Source: PFJX01 sp964393825
GTDB taxonomy: Bacteria; Pseudomonadota; Gammaproteobacteria; Burkholderiales; Thiobacillaceae
NCBI GenBank assembly: GCA_964393825.1
Contig: CAYMUY010000022.1
Coordinates: forward strand, 1-64,000
DNA length: 64,000 bases
Reading direction: 5' to 3'
Under the pieces are notes generated by a model. The model was given only the letters and a program-made list of their open reading frames with translations. It was not told where the DNA came from and did no database searches. This document shows, piece after piece, positions 36,359-45,484 of this stretch. How positions within the stretch are numbered: the first letter of the stretch is position 1; the number at the start of each line of letters is the position of its first letter. The position numbers and the translations under genes are program-made.

Positions 36359-36424
36359 GATCGTGATCGTTAGCGCAGTGATCGGCCAGAGGCCGGAAAT
36401 GGGGGCAACAAAACACACGTCACC

Positions 36425-36483
36425 TGTAGCGCCGGCGTTTCGACGGCGTCCTTGGCAAACGCCGGCGGGGCGCCGGCGCTACA
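36425..36483. repeat. Repeat family A: nested inverted repeat between gspF and gspE
   Basis: Perfect 13-bp arms TGTAGCGCCGGCG (36425-36437) and CGCCGGCGCTACA (36471-36483). A second 11-bp inverted pair lies inside (36430-36440 with 36458-36468). Related units occur at 52141-52228 and 60767-60807. It could fold as a stable stem in mRNA between gspE and gspF. Confidence 0.75.
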
Positions 36484-36488
36484 TGCCC

Positions 36489-37973
36489 TCATGCCCTGGC
36501 CACCCGCATCACTTCTTCCAGCGTGGTTTCCCCCGCCGCCACCCAGCGCAAACCGTCATCGTAGAGGCTGATCCAGCCGCTGCCGGAGGCAATCTCGCGC
36601 AACGCGGCCTCGCTGGCGCCGTCATGGATGAGGCGACGGACAGCGTCGGTGAGGGTGAACAGTTCGTAGACACCGGTGCGACCGCGGTAGCCGGTCTGGT
36701 TGCACTCCGGACAGCCGACCGCGTGCATCACCTGTTCCACGGCGTAGCCCGACAGCGCGGCCTGCTCCATGGCATCGGCCGGCGCGGGGCGCTTGCAGGC
36801 GGGACAGAGGCGGCGCACCAGGCGCTGGCCGAGCACGCCGATCAGGCTGGTCGCCAGCAGATAGGGTTCCACCCCCATGTCGGCCAGGCGGGTCACCGCG
36901 CCAAGGGCATCATTGGTATGCAGGGTGGCCAGCACCAGATGGCCGGTGAGCGAGGCCTGCACCGCGATCTGCGCGGTTTCCAGGTCACGCACCTCGCCGA
37001 TCATCACCACGTCCGGGTCCTGCCGCAGGATCGCGCGCAGGGCGCGGGCGAAGGTGAGTTCGATGCGAGGGTTGACGTGGGTCTGGCTGATCTGGTCGAG
37101 GTCGTATTCGATCGGATCCTCCACCGTCATGATGTTGAGCCGGGAGGCATCCAGCCGCGACAGGGCGGCGTACAGCGTGGTGGTCTTGCCGGAACCGGTG
37201 GGCCCGGTGACCAGGATGATGCCGTGCGGCGCCCGGATCAGGCTGTCCAGCGCCGCCAGGGTCGACGGATTCATTCCCAGCGCCTCCAGTTCCAGGCGAC
37301 CGTGCTGCTTGTCGAGCAGGCGCAACACCACCCGCTCGCCGTGGCCGGTGGGCAGGGTGGATACCCGCACGTCGACGGCGCGCCCGGCCACCCGCAGCGA
37401 GATGCGGCCATCCTGGGGCAGGCGTTTCTCGGCGATGTCGAGGCTGGCCATGACCTTGATGCGGGAGACCAGCGCCGCGTGCAGCGCGCGCGGCGGCGCC
37501 ATCACGTCGCGCAGGACGCCATCGACCCGATAGCGGATCACCGAGCGGTTCTCGTAGGCTTCCAGGTGGATGTCGGAGGCCCCTTCGCGCAGCGCCTGGG
37601 CGAGCAGCGCATTGATCAGGCGGATGATCGGCGCGTCGTCTTCCGACTCGAGCAGATCGCCCACCGCCGGGATGTCCTGGGCCAGGGCGGAGAGATCGAT
37701 CTCCTGCTCCAGGTCGTCCATGATCTGCGCGGCGTGACCTTCCTCGCGCGCGTAGGCCTGGGCCAGGCGGGATTCGAATTCGTCCGTGGCGAGCATGACC
37801 GGCAGCAGCGGCGCCGCCAGGATCCGGCGCGCCTCGGACAGCGCCGCCACGCTGGCGCCCTGGCGCACCCAGACCTCGATGGCATCCCCGACCTGACGGG
37901 CGGCAACGATGCCCTGGCCGCGCGCGGCATGGTAGGGAATGCGCCGGACGACGGCGGGATCGATGATCGACAT
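36489..37973 (-). CDS. gspE: Type II secretion assembly ATPase GspE
   Basis: This 494-aa cytoplasmic hexameric ATPase drives pseudopilus assembly. It has Walker A GPTGSGKTTT, Asp box MTVEDPIEYDL, Walker B VMIGEVRDLETA, His box GHLVLATLHTNDA and a four-cysteine zinc motif (CPACKR, then CPECNQ). It starts six bases after the gspD stop. The N-terminal docking region is short but present. Confidence 0.97.
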   Translation of the reverse strand: MSIIDPAVVRRIPYHAARGQGIVAARQVGDAIEVWVRQGASVAALSEARRILAAPLLPVMLATDEFESRLAQAYAREEGHAAQIMDDLEQEIDLSALAQDIPAVGDLLESEDDAPIIRLINALLAQALREGASDIHLEAYENRSVIRYRVDGVLRDVMAPPRALHAALVSRIKVMASLDIAEKRLPQDGRISLRVAGRAVDVRVSTLPTGHGERVVLRLLDKQHGRLELEALGMNPSTLAALDSLIRAPHGIILVTGPTGSGKTTTLYAALSRLDASRLNIMTVEDPIEYDLDQISQTHVNPRIELTFARALRAILRQDPDVVMIGEVRDLETAQIAVQASLTGHLVLATLHTNDALGAVTRLADMGVEPYLLATSLIGVLGQRLVRRLCPACKRPAPADAMEQAALSGYAVEQVMHAVGCPECNQTGYRGRTGVYELFTLTDAVRRLIHDGASEAALREIASGSGWISLYDDGLRWVAAGETTLEEVMRVARA

Positions 37974-37979
37974 CGGCGC

Positions 37980-40013
37980 TTACTCGGGCCAGACCGTGAA
38001 AGAGGAGGCCGGAGCGGGAGCGGGGACGGCCTGCTTCTGGGCATTCTTCGGTTGCACGGTGAGCACGCTATCCAGTTTCAGATCAGGCAGCTTCTCTGGG
38101 GAAATGTCCGGCATCAGCCAGCGCTTGGGCGCGGGATAGGCGCCATAGACGTTGCGTATGTATTCGTAACGACCTTGTGTCAGATCGGACATCGACTCCG
38201 GCGTGCGTACCACGACCGGACGCAGGAACACCATCAGATTGGTCTTGGTGCGCTTGCGGGTTTCACTGCGGAACAGAGCCCCCAGCAAGGGGAGGTCACC
38301 CAGACCGGGCACCTTGTCGACACTATTCTGGACATCGTCCTGAATCAGTCCACCCAGCACGATGGCTTCACCATCTCCGACCAGCACGGTGGTTTCGATG
38401 GATCGCTTGTTGGTGATGATGCCTGCGGAGTTGCTGGAATCCCGGACACTGGAGACTTCCTGCAAGATTTGCAGCTTGATGGTTCCGCCTTCCGAAACCT
38501 GCGGCTTCACCTTCAGGGTCAGGCCCACGTCCTTGCGTTCGATGGTCTGGAACGGATTCACCGCCGCCGCGGCGCCGCCCGCCGACGCTTGCGCATAACT
38601 GCCGGTGATGAATGGCACATTCTGGCCAATCACGATTTTCGCTTCTTCGTTATCCAGCGTCAGCAGATTCGGGGTCGACAATACGTTTGCATCTGAATCG
38701 GATTGCAGCGCCCGCGCCAGGGCCGTCATCCCGGTGATGGTCTGGCCGCCAACGGTAATCCGCTGCAACAAGCCCACGGACAGGCCCGGCGCGGGCAACA
38801 CGGCGCGGCTGTTCAGACTCAACAGATTCTTCCCGGCGGCGGAAGCGGCGTCGTTGAACACCGAACCGGCAACCAGCGCGGTACCGCCGCCCTCCGCGAT
38901 CGGCGTCATCCACTGCACACCGAGATCCGCCACCTTGTCGCTGGTGACTTCCACGATCAGGGCCTCGATGAAAATCTGCGCGCGCTGCGCATCCAGTTTG
39001 TCGACCACCGCGCGCAGACTGTTGTAGAGATGATCGGGCGCGCTGATCACCAGGGAATTGCTCGCGGCATCGGCCAGAATCGTCACGCCGGTACCGCTGC
39101 TCGCCGCCGGTGTCGCCGGCGTGGCGCCCGTGGCTGCCGCCGATCCGGCGGCCATCGCGCGCAGGGTCTCCGCCAGTTTGGTCGCATCGGCATTGCGCAG
39201 ATGCACCACCTGCAGGTTGCTCATGCCGGCGGAAGGCGTATCGAGTTGCGCCACCATCGCGCGCAGGGTGTCCAGCTTGCCCTGGTTGTCGGTTCGCACC
39301 ATCAGGCTGTTGCTGCGGCCATCGGCGGCGATCATCATGGAAGTCCCGGCCGCCGCGCCGGCCGGCTCGGCGAACAGGCGGGTCAACTGCTGGGCCAGTT
39401 CGATCGCGGAGAGGTGTTGCACCTTGATGATGTTGAATTCGGCGTCGTTCGGCTTGTCGATCGCCTCGATGATTTGCGAGATACGCTTGAGGTTATCCGC
39501 GTAATCGGTGATCACCAGGGTATTGGAGCCGGGATAGGCCGACACCGCGTTGTTCGGCGCGATCAGCGGCCGCAGGACGCCCACCAGCTGCACCGCCGTG
39601 GCGTACTGCAGGGGATAGACCTGGGTCACCACCTGATCGCCCCCCTTCTTCACCACCTTGCCATAGGTATCGCTAAAGTGCTGCTTGGCATCCGCCTCCG
39701 GCACGATCTTGACCAGATCCTTTCCTTCCACCGCCGTGAAGCCCTGCATGCGCAGCGAGGAAATCAGGATCTGATAGGCCAGGTCCGCGCTCACCGGCTT
39801 CACCGAGGCGATGCTGATCGTCCCCTTCACGCGCGGGTCGAGCAGGAAGTTCTTGCCGGTGATCTGCCCCATCGCACGCACCACGGAATCGATCTCCGCG
39901 TTGACGAAATTGAGCATCACCGGGCCGGTCGCCGACATTGCTGGCGCCGCCAGGCAGAACAACGAGAGACAGGCAACTACCATGCCTCGTTTCGATGAGA
40001 TCCGTCGCGTCAT
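37980..40013 (-). CDS. gspD: Type II secretion outer-membrane secretin GspD
   Basis: This 677-aa protein has a signal peptide (CLSLFCLAAPAMSA) and N0-N3 domains (~30-340, with repeated VVHLRNADATKLAETL-type segments). The secretin core follows (~380-610), with VGLTLKVKPQVSEGG and ETTVLVGDGEAIVLGGL. A Pro/Ala-rich tail ends the protein. No pilotin gene is seen in the window. The start overlaps the gspC stop by four bases (ATGA). Confidence 0.97.
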   Translation of the reverse strand: MTRRISSKRGMVVACLSLFCLAAPAMSATGPVMLNFVNAEIDSVVRAMGQITGKNFLLDPRVKGTISIASVKPVSADLAYQILISSLRMQGFTAVEGKDLVKIVPEADAKQHFSDTYGKVVKKGGDQVVTQVYPLQYATAVQLVGVLRPLIAPNNAVSAYPGSNTLVITDYADNLKRISQIIEAIDKPNDAEFNIIKVQHLSAIELAQQLTRLFAEPAGAAAGTSMMIAADGRSNSLMVRTDNQGKLDTLRAMVAQLDTPSAGMSNLQVVHLRNADATKLAETLRAMAAGSAAATGATPATPAASSGTGVTILADAASNSLVISAPDHLYNSLRAVVDKLDAQRAQIFIEALIVEVTSDKVADLGVQWMTPIAEGGGTALVAGSVFNDAASAAGKNLLSLNSRAVLPAPGLSVGLLQRITVGGQTITGMTALARALQSDSDANVLSTPNLLTLDNEEAKIVIGQNVPFITGSYAQASAGGAAAAVNPFQTIERKDVGLTLKVKPQVSEGGTIKLQILQEVSSVRDSSNSAGIITNKRSIETTVLVGDGEAIVLGGLIQDDVQNSVDKVPGLGDLPLLGALFRSETRKRTKTNLMVFLRPVVVRTPESMSDLTQGRYEYIRNVYGAYPAPKRWLMPDISPEKLPDLKLDSVLTVQPKNAQKQAVPAPAPASSFTVWPE

Positions 40014-40846
40014 GGTGTTACCCGTATGTTGATATTCATATTGCCGCCCGCTCGCAGGACATCCACGCTCACCCTCTCGCTTTTCACTAGCTGCTCATAG
40101 AGCCGAACCATATCGCCCATGCCGGACAGCGACTTCCCGTTGATTCCGTTCACCACATCGCCGACGCGCAGCCCCAGTTTTTCCGGGAGACCGCCAGCCG
40201 GGCTGTTCTCCAGCACCAATCCGCCACGCGGATGCCGGCCGAAACGCCCCAGCAGCGCCAGCTGATCCGCGCTGCGCAACGATTTCAACAACTGCGCGCG
40301 GGAAAAACCGTACAGCCTGGGGCCCAGTTCTTTCACCTCGACCCGCAGGCCAGCCGGCTCGGCCACGGCGCCAGCCTGCGCCGCCACCATGGTCGCCGGC
40401 ATGCGCGCGACCTCGATCTGGCCGCCACGCTGGATTTCCACGCGATCCGGGTAGACCTGATGCAGCACCATGCCGGGCATGAACTCATTCCCCTGCAGCG
40501 CCGACAAGGTGTGGCCATCGACCACCAGAACGGCGAATCCGGAGCGGCCGTCGCGCGCCGCATAGATACCCTGCACGCTGATATTGGAGGTAGCGGCCAC
40601 GGGTTCCTGGCCTGGCGCCGTGGCTCCCACCAGGCCGCCGAACAGGCGGAAGGCCACCACCTTCTCGGCGAGCAACTTGCCGAGGACCGGAGGCGTGGCG
40701 GCCGCGGCCGTGTCGGACGGGCGCGGCGTCACGAACACCCAGGTCCAGTACGCCAGCGTCCAGGCCAGCACCACCAGGGCGAGGAACAGGGCGATGGACG
40801 GCAAGCGGGTCAGCACGGCAGGGCGGGCAATCAAAGGAATAAGCAC
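40010..40846 (-). CDS. gspC: Type II secretion protein GspC
   Basis: This 278-aa bitopic protein bridges the inner-membrane platform to GspD. It has a membrane helix (~18-38), an HR domain (LFGGLVGA then NISVQGIYAA), and a C-terminal PDZ-like domain (SPAGGLPEKLGLRVGDVVNGING). It is the first gene of the gspCDEF half and faces divergently oriented exported-protein genes. Confidence 0.93.
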   Translation of the reverse strand: MLIPLIARPAVLTRLPSIALFLALVVLAWTLAYWTWVFVTPRPSDTAAAATPPVLGKLLAEKVVAFRLFGGLVGATAPGQEPVAATSNISVQGIYAARDGRSGFAVLVVDGHTLSALQGNEFMPGMVLHQVYPDRVEIQRGGQIEVARMPATMVAAQAGAVAEPAGLRVEVKELGPRLYGFSRAQLLKSLRSADQLALLGRFGRHPRGGLVLENSPAGGLPEKLGLRVGDVVNGINGKSLSGMGDMVRLYEQLVKSERVSVDVLRAGGNMNINIRVTP

Positions 40847-41168
40847 CTGTTGTAAACGACGGGACGAGTGTTTCCGGCAACCACCCCCAGCGCCGATCGT
40901 CGTCCCATGGCGTCAAGGGTGAAATACGAAAACGCCTGGCAGGTTAACCCAAGAACGTTGCCGCCGAAACCCGGGTGCGGACGCTCATGGTGGAACCCTC
41001 CATAGGGGAAGGTGCACTGACTCGATAGAACGAGTGTGCTATCCAGCATTTATCGGACTGGCGTATGGTTGTACCATCCGCAAAAGTCACAGTAACCGAC
41101 CATCCCGCTGTTCCAGGTGGCGCTTGATGGTTCTGTCCCTTTCCCCACTTTCGACGAAGGAACAATCA
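40847..41168. other. 322-bp divergent intergenic region
   Basis: No gene was found. It should hold the promoters of gspCDEF (left) and of the FN3/FGE lipoprotein gene (right). I see a small palindrome ATGGT-TGT-ACCAT around 41063-41075 and AGGAA before the lipoprotein start, but no confident -35/-10 pair. Confidence 0.4.
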
Positions 41169-42968
41169 ATGAAAACCTCACGTTGGATCATGCTGACCAT
41201 GCGACTGGGGCTGGCACTGCTCATCGCCGGGCTGGCGGGTTGTGGCGGTGGTGGTGGTGGTGGCTCAACGCCCGCCACGGTCGTCAGTGCGCCCGAGCAG
41301 GTCACCGTCGATGGCGGCCGCGCCCGGATCACCGTGACCTGGTCGGGCGTCAGTGGCGCCACCAGCTACAACATCTATTATTCCGCCACCACGCCTGTGA
41401 ACCCGGCCACCGCGAGCAAGGTCGCCGGCGTCGGCAGCCCGCAGACCATCCGCGACCTGACCAACGGCACCCGCTATTACGCGGTGGTCACCGCCGTCGG
41501 CGCGGGTGGTGAAAGTGCGGTGTCCAAGGAGATATCGGCGGTTGCCGCCGACCCTGCCCCCCCCATGGCTCCCCTCAACATTCATGCCGATGCAGGCAAC
41601 GGCCAGATGACCGTGAGCTGGGATGCGGCCGATGGCGCCACTTCCTACAACCTCTACTACGGCACCAGCGCCGCCGTCACCAAGACCAGCGGCACGAAAA
41701 TCACTGGCGTCACCAGCCCGCTCGTCGTGTCACCGCTCACCAGCGGCACCCGCTACTACGCCATCGTCACCGCGGTGAACGCGGTTGGAGAAAGCGCGGA
41801 TTCGTTCCATACCAGCGCCACCCCGTCCGCCTCGCCGCCGCCGGTCGCGCCCACCAACCTGCAAGCGGCACTCTCCCCGACCGACCCGACCAAGGTCGTG
41901 CTGACCTGGACCGCCGCCGCCGGCGCCACCAGTTACAACCTTTATTACGGCAGTTCCTGGGGCGTCACCAAGACCACGGGCACGGCGGTGAACAACATCA
42001 CCAGCCCGCATACGATGTCCACGCCGCCGCTGACCCTGAACAAAGCGACCTTCTTTGTGGTGACGGCGAGCAATGCGTCAGGCCAGAGCAGCGAATCCAG
42101 CCAGGTGTCCGCCACCCCGCGTGCCAGCGCACTCGTCGCCGCCAATGCCCGCATGGTCGGCATCCCGGCCGGCAGTTTCCTGTTCGGCGACAGCAACGAT
42201 GGCATCGCTTATGCGCTGCCGGTCAAGTCCATCAATGTCAGCGCGTTTCGCATCGATCGTTACGAGACCACCTACAGCCTGTGGAAGACAGTCTACGACT
42301 GGGCCGTCCTGAACGGCTACGCCTTCGACAACGCCGGCCAGAACGGCTCGGAAGTCACCGGCAGCGACATGCCGGTGACCCGCGTGAGCTGGTATGACGT
42401 CGTCAAATGGCTCAATGCGCGCTCGGAAATGGAAGGGCTCGCACCGGCCTACTACACCGATGCCGGACACACCACGGTCTATCGCAGCGGCCGGGTGGAC
42501 GTGCAGAACACCATGGTCGACTGGACCGGAACAGGTTATCGGCTGCCGACCGAAGCCGAGTGGGAAAAAGCCGCGCGCGGCGGCCTGGCGGCCAAGCGCT
42601 ACCCCTGGGGCGACGACCCGGCGGACCCGACGCTGGTTTCGAGCGCGCAAGCCAACTACACCGCCGGCCGGACCATCAGCGTCGGCTTGCTGCCGCCCAA
42701 CGGCTACGGCCTCTATGACATGGCCGGGAACGTCTGGGAATGGACCTGGAACTGGTGGGTCGCCGACTACAACGACGCCAGCGTCACTGCCAGCGACCCG
42801 CGGGGGCCAAACGCACCGCTGGACATGCTGAACAACTACGTCCGTGTCAGACGCGGCGGCGGCATCGCCTATGGCCCGTATTTCTTGCGCAACGCCGAAC
42901 GTGTTGGTCGGGCGGCAACATATACTGCACCCTACTTCGGTTTCCGCGCCGTACGCAGCGGCTTATGA
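41169..42968 (+). CDS. Lipoprotein with three FN3 repeats and a cysteine-less FGE-like domain
   Basis: This 599-aa exported lipoprotein has a lipobox (LLIAGLAGC) followed by a glycine run. Three FN3 repeats (~35-315) share a GATSYN-I/L-YY core. Residues ~325-599 form an FGE/SUMF1-like domain: GMPV-like MPVTRVSWYDVVKWLN, GYRLPTEAEWEKAARGG, NVWEWTWNWW and a final YFGFRAVRSG. Its only cysteine is the lipobox one, so it lacks the copper-binding cysteines of true formylglycine-generating enzyme. A binding or structural role is likelier. AGGAA precedes ATG 41169. It may be a T2SS client, which is inference from position. Confidence 0.82.
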   Translation: MKTSRWIMLTMRLGLALLIAGLAGCGGGGGGGSTPATVVSAPEQVTVDGGRARITVTWSGVSGATSYNIYYSATTPVNPATASKVAGVGSPQTIRDLTNGTRYYAVVTAVGAGGESAVSKEISAVAADPAPPMAPLNIHADAGNGQMTVSWDAADGATSYNLYYGTSAAVTKTSGTKITGVTSPLVVSPLTSGTRYYAIVTAVNAVGESADSFHTSATPSASPPPVAPTNLQAALSPTDPTKVVLTWTAAAGATSYNLYYGSSWGVTKTTGTAVNNITSPHTMSTPPLTLNKATFFVVTASNASGQSSESSQVSATPRASALVAANARMVGIPAGSFLFGDSNDGIAYALPVKSINVSAFRIDRYETTYSLWKTVYDWAVLNGYAFDNAGQNGSEVTGSDMPVTRVSWYDVVKWLNARSEMEGLAPAYYTDAGHTTVYRSGRVDVQNTMVDWTGTGYRLPTEAEWEKAARGGLAAKRYPWGDDPADPTLVSSAQANYTAGRTISVGLLPPNGYGLYDMAGNVWEWTWNWWVADYNDASVTASDPRGPNAPLDMLNNYVRVRRGGGIAYGPYFLRNAERVGRAATYTAPYFGFRAVRSGL

Positions 42969-43071
42969 ATTCAGGAAATGCCTTTTGGCAGGGCGTGGCA
43001 ACGTGCATTTTCGACCTGCGTTGCTACATTGAGTCTATGGGGACATTCCCATCTTTTGATTGGAGATAGCC

Positions 43072-44988
43072 ATGAAACGGAAATGGTGGCAAAGCATCCT
43101 GGCCTTCCTGGCCTTGATGATGTTGGCAACCGCGCCAGTTAGCGCGGTGACGGATGGGGAGATCGCCTCACTGATGGCGGGTGGCCAGAAATACCTGCTG
43201 GATAGTTTCGTTGTGAAACCAAGTGACTCAACCATGGGTTACTGGACGTCCTCGGGCGGTGGCAACCCATCCCAACCGGATACCGCCGCTGCGGTCGCCG
43301 CACTGATCGAAACCGGCAAATACAGTGACCCGGCCTACGCTGCCATCATCGACAAGGCGGTCAAATACCTGCTGAGCAATGTCCAGTCCAATGGTGGCAT
43401 CTACGCGAGCAGCTATGAGGCCACCTATCAGACGGGCTTGAGCCTGGTCGCGTTGAGCCTGTATGGGCATCAGACCACGCAGAACGCCGCGTTCGGCACG
43501 GTAATCCAGAATGCGCTGAATTACTTCAGCAACAACCAGAGCACGGATGGTGGCTGGACCTACACGCCCAGTTCCTCCTCCACTTCCAGCGACATGTCCA
43601 ACACGCAGTTCGCGGTGATGGGCCTGTACTATGGCTCCAGCTACCTGAACATTCCGATCAACGCCGATACGGCGGGCACCTGGGCCAACAAGCTCTACAA
43701 CGCCATCACCTTTGATGACGCGACCCATACGCCCTATCAGTATGCGGACGGCCACTGCGGCTACTCGCACGGCGTGAACTACGTCGGTGAATACACCAAC
43801 GAGACCATGACCGGCGCCTGCCTCTGGAGTCTGGCCATGATCGGCAAGGGCGGCAGCGCGGCAGCCCAGAAAGCCATCGCCTGGTTCGCCAACAACTATC
43901 GCTGGACGCTGAACCAGCGCGACTACTACTTCGTCTATGCCATGTCGAAAGCCCTGGCCGGTACCGTGGGCGCCAACAACTCGATCGGCACGGCGCCGAA
44001 TACCCACGACTGGCTTAGCGACCTCAAGCAGACCCTGTTCGACCAAAAGGTCGCGGGCGCGGCTGGCACGAATCACTTCTACTGGACGGACCAGAACTGG
44101 TTGTCTTCGTATCCTCCGCTGACGGTGTCGTTCAACCTGATGGCCCTGGTGTTCGCCGACCCGAATACGGCAAGTCCCTCGAAGCTGTTGCCTGAAGAAC
44201 CGGGCACCGACGTCCCTGCGCTCAACCAGGGCTTGGTCCGGCTCGAAACGACGGGCGGCGTCACCATCTCGGCACCGGATCGCGGCAATATCGCGGCGGG
44301 TACGAAGGATACCGGCGTTGAACTCCCGGTCGGCTCGTTCGACTTCACCCTCAATGGCCTGACCACTGCGACCACGGTATTGCGGATCACCCCGCCCGCG
44401 GGCTCGCTCGACAAGACCAACCCGGCTGGCTTCCTCAACGCCGACGGCACCATCAAGGCCGGCCTGACCTGGTTCAAACTGGTGGGCGGCGCCTGGAAAG
44501 GCCTGCCGAGCGTGCCGATCTCGCTGGGCCCGGTGGGTGGTCCCTACACCTACATCGAAGTGACCCTGACCGACAACGGCCCGGAAGACACCAATCCGGC
44601 AGTCGGTGTGATCACTGACCCGGGTGCGCCTGGCGTCGGCTATACCGCTCCGACCGGCACGAGTACAGGTGCGGGTGGCGGCAGCTGCTTCATCGCCACC
44701 GCCGCCTACGGCAGCTACATGGCCCCGGATGTGATGGTGCTGCGTCAGTTCCGCGATCAATACCTGCTGACCAACGGCTTCGGCCGGATGCTGGTAGAAA
44801 CCTATTATGCGGTTTCGCCTCCCATCGCCCACTTCATCGCCCAGAATGAAGCCCTGCGCAGCGCCACCCGCGCGGCTTTGGCGCCGATCGTCTTCACGGT
44901 GAAGTATCCGTGGGCTTCGCTGGCCATCACCTTGCTGGCCGCTCTCGCCGGGCTGTTCCTGGTACGCCGCCGCAGCGCGATGCTCTGA
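43072..44988 (+). CDS. Exported alpha/alpha-toroid protein with choice-of-anchor-U-like and CFI-box C-terminus
   Basis: This 638-aa protein has a signal peptide (SILAFLALMMLATAPVSA) and an alpha/alpha-toroid (prenyltransferase/cyclase-like) repeat region ~30-370, with DTAAAVAALIETG, TGLSLVALSL and DGGWTY. A beta-rich domain ~385-525 follows, which I read as choice-of-anchor U (GVELPVGSFDFTLNGL, TLTDNGPEDTNP). After a Gly/Ser linker comes a CFI-box-CTERM (SCFIATAAYGS) ending in a hydrophobic helix and RRR. No DxDD cyclase motif is present, so it is not a hopene synthase. GGAGATAG precedes ATG 43072. It lies 103 bp after the FGE-like lipoprotein gene and has its own terminator. Confidence 0.8.
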   Translation: MKRKWWQSILAFLALMMLATAPVSAVTDGEIASLMAGGQKYLLDSFVVKPSDSTMGYWTSSGGGNPSQPDTAAAVAALIETGKYSDPAYAAIIDKAVKYLLSNVQSNGGIYASSYEATYQTGLSLVALSLYGHQTTQNAAFGTVIQNALNYFSNNQSTDGGWTYTPSSSSTSSDMSNTQFAVMGLYYGSSYLNIPINADTAGTWANKLYNAITFDDATHTPYQYADGHCGYSHGVNYVGEYTNETMTGACLWSLAMIGKGGSAAAQKAIAWFANNYRWTLNQRDYYFVYAMSKALAGTVGANNSIGTAPNTHDWLSDLKQTLFDQKVAGAAGTNHFYWTDQNWLSSYPPLTVSFNLMALVFADPNTASPSKLLPEEPGTDVPALNQGLVRLETTGGVTISAPDRGNIAAGTKDTGVELPVGSFDFTLNGLTTATTVLRITPPAGSLDKTNPAGFLNADGTIKAGLTWFKLVGGAWKGLPSVPISLGPVGGPYTYIEVTLTDNGPEDTNPAVGVITDPGAPGVGYTAPTGTSTGAGGGSCFIATAAYGSYMAPDVMVLRQFRDQYLLTNGFGRMLVETYYAVSPPIAHFIAQNEALRSATRAALAPIVFTVKYPWASLAITLLAALAGLFLVRRRSAML

Positions 44989-45016
44989 TCCGCTGCAGTA
45001 CGAGCCTGGCTTGAAC

Positions 45017-45041
45017 AACGCCCCCGCAAGGGGGCGTTTTC
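45017..45041 (+). terminator. Intrinsic terminator of the CFI-box gene
   Basis: Stem AACGCCCCC / GGGGGCGTT with a GCAA loop, followed by TTCT, 28 bp after the stop. Confidence 0.85.
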
Positions 45042-45135
45042 TATTGGCGCGTCGCGCCCTTGCGCGATGATGTCGACGGGAATGTTCTTTCTGTATTCTC
45101 CCGAAACCAGCGAGGCAGCAGGACGCCTCGAAAAA

Positions 45136-45189
45136 CCCGTCTCACCACAGAATGCCGGTGTCCAGGTTGTCCATGAATATGGATTCCGG
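45136..45189. repeat. Repeat family C, copy 1
   Basis: A 54-bp unit starting CCCGTC and ending GGATTCCGG, with a central GCCGGTGTCCAGGTTGT. It aligns without gaps to copy 2 at 45386-45439 (about three quarters identical by eye). ATTCCGG at its end pairs with CCGGAAT at 45226-45232. Confidence 0.75.
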
Positions 45190-45277
45190 CCGCGGATAGT
45201 GGCACCTCGGGGTGGCGTCCTTTCGCCGGAATGACAGCGCAGAAGTTCGTACAGGTACCCAGCAGTTTGTCGCTGTA

Positions 45278-45336
45278 CAGGCGCGTTCGCTTGCAGCGAG
45301 ATACGTTGCGGATCGCGCCGCAAGCGGACGCGCCTG
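45278..45336. repeat. Repeat family B hairpin
   Basis: The 21-bp arms 45278-45298 and 45316-45336 are inverted copies with three mismatches and a 17-nt loop. The core GCGTCCGCTTGCGGCGC matches the units at 32830-32901. Confidence 0.75.
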
Positions 45337-45385
45337 CGCCAGACCCACCATCACCTCGCGATAGCCCACAGGACACCACGCATAA

Positions 45386-45439
45386 CCCGTCACACCGACG
45401 AATTCCGGTGTCCAGGTTGTTGATTTCACTGGATTCCGG
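45386..45439. repeat. Repeat family C, copy 2
   Basis: Second 54-bp unit, same orientation as copy 1, running directly into the long hairpin beside gspN. Confidence 0.75.
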
Positions 45440-45464
45440 AACAAGCCGGAATCCAGTGAAATCA
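45421..45464 (-). terminator. Perfect 19-bp-arm hairpin downstream of gspN
   Basis: The arms 45421-45439 and 45446-45464 are perfectly complementary, with loop AACAAG. It starts 20 bp beyond the gspN stop on the minus strand. No T-run follows, so it may act as a 3'-end stabiliser or a Rho-dependent boundary rather than a classical terminator. It is also part of repeat family C. Confidence 0.5.
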
Positions 45465-45484
45465 GAGGTATTTCGAGGTCGCCC

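Larger units (their letters stand above)
45042..45484. other. 443-bp repeat-rich intergenic region, no gene
   Basis: Short frames here have no family features. The stretch is a mosaic of repeat units: two family C units (45136-45189 and 45386-45439), a family B hairpin (45278-45336) and a 19-bp-arm hairpin next to gspN (45421-45464). Between them I see nothing recognisable. Confidence 0.7.

Noticed and set aside
36060..40000. Long plus-strand frames opposite gspD/E/F
   Set aside because: Antisense to strongly conserved T2SS genes.
41169..42968. Active formylglycine-generating enzyme
   Set aside because: No cysteine other than the lipobox cysteine.
43072..44988. Squalene-hopene cyclase or prenyltransferase enzyme
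   Set aside because: The toroid repeats lack the DxDD acid motif and cyclase-specific segments; the C-terminal half is a surface-protein layout.
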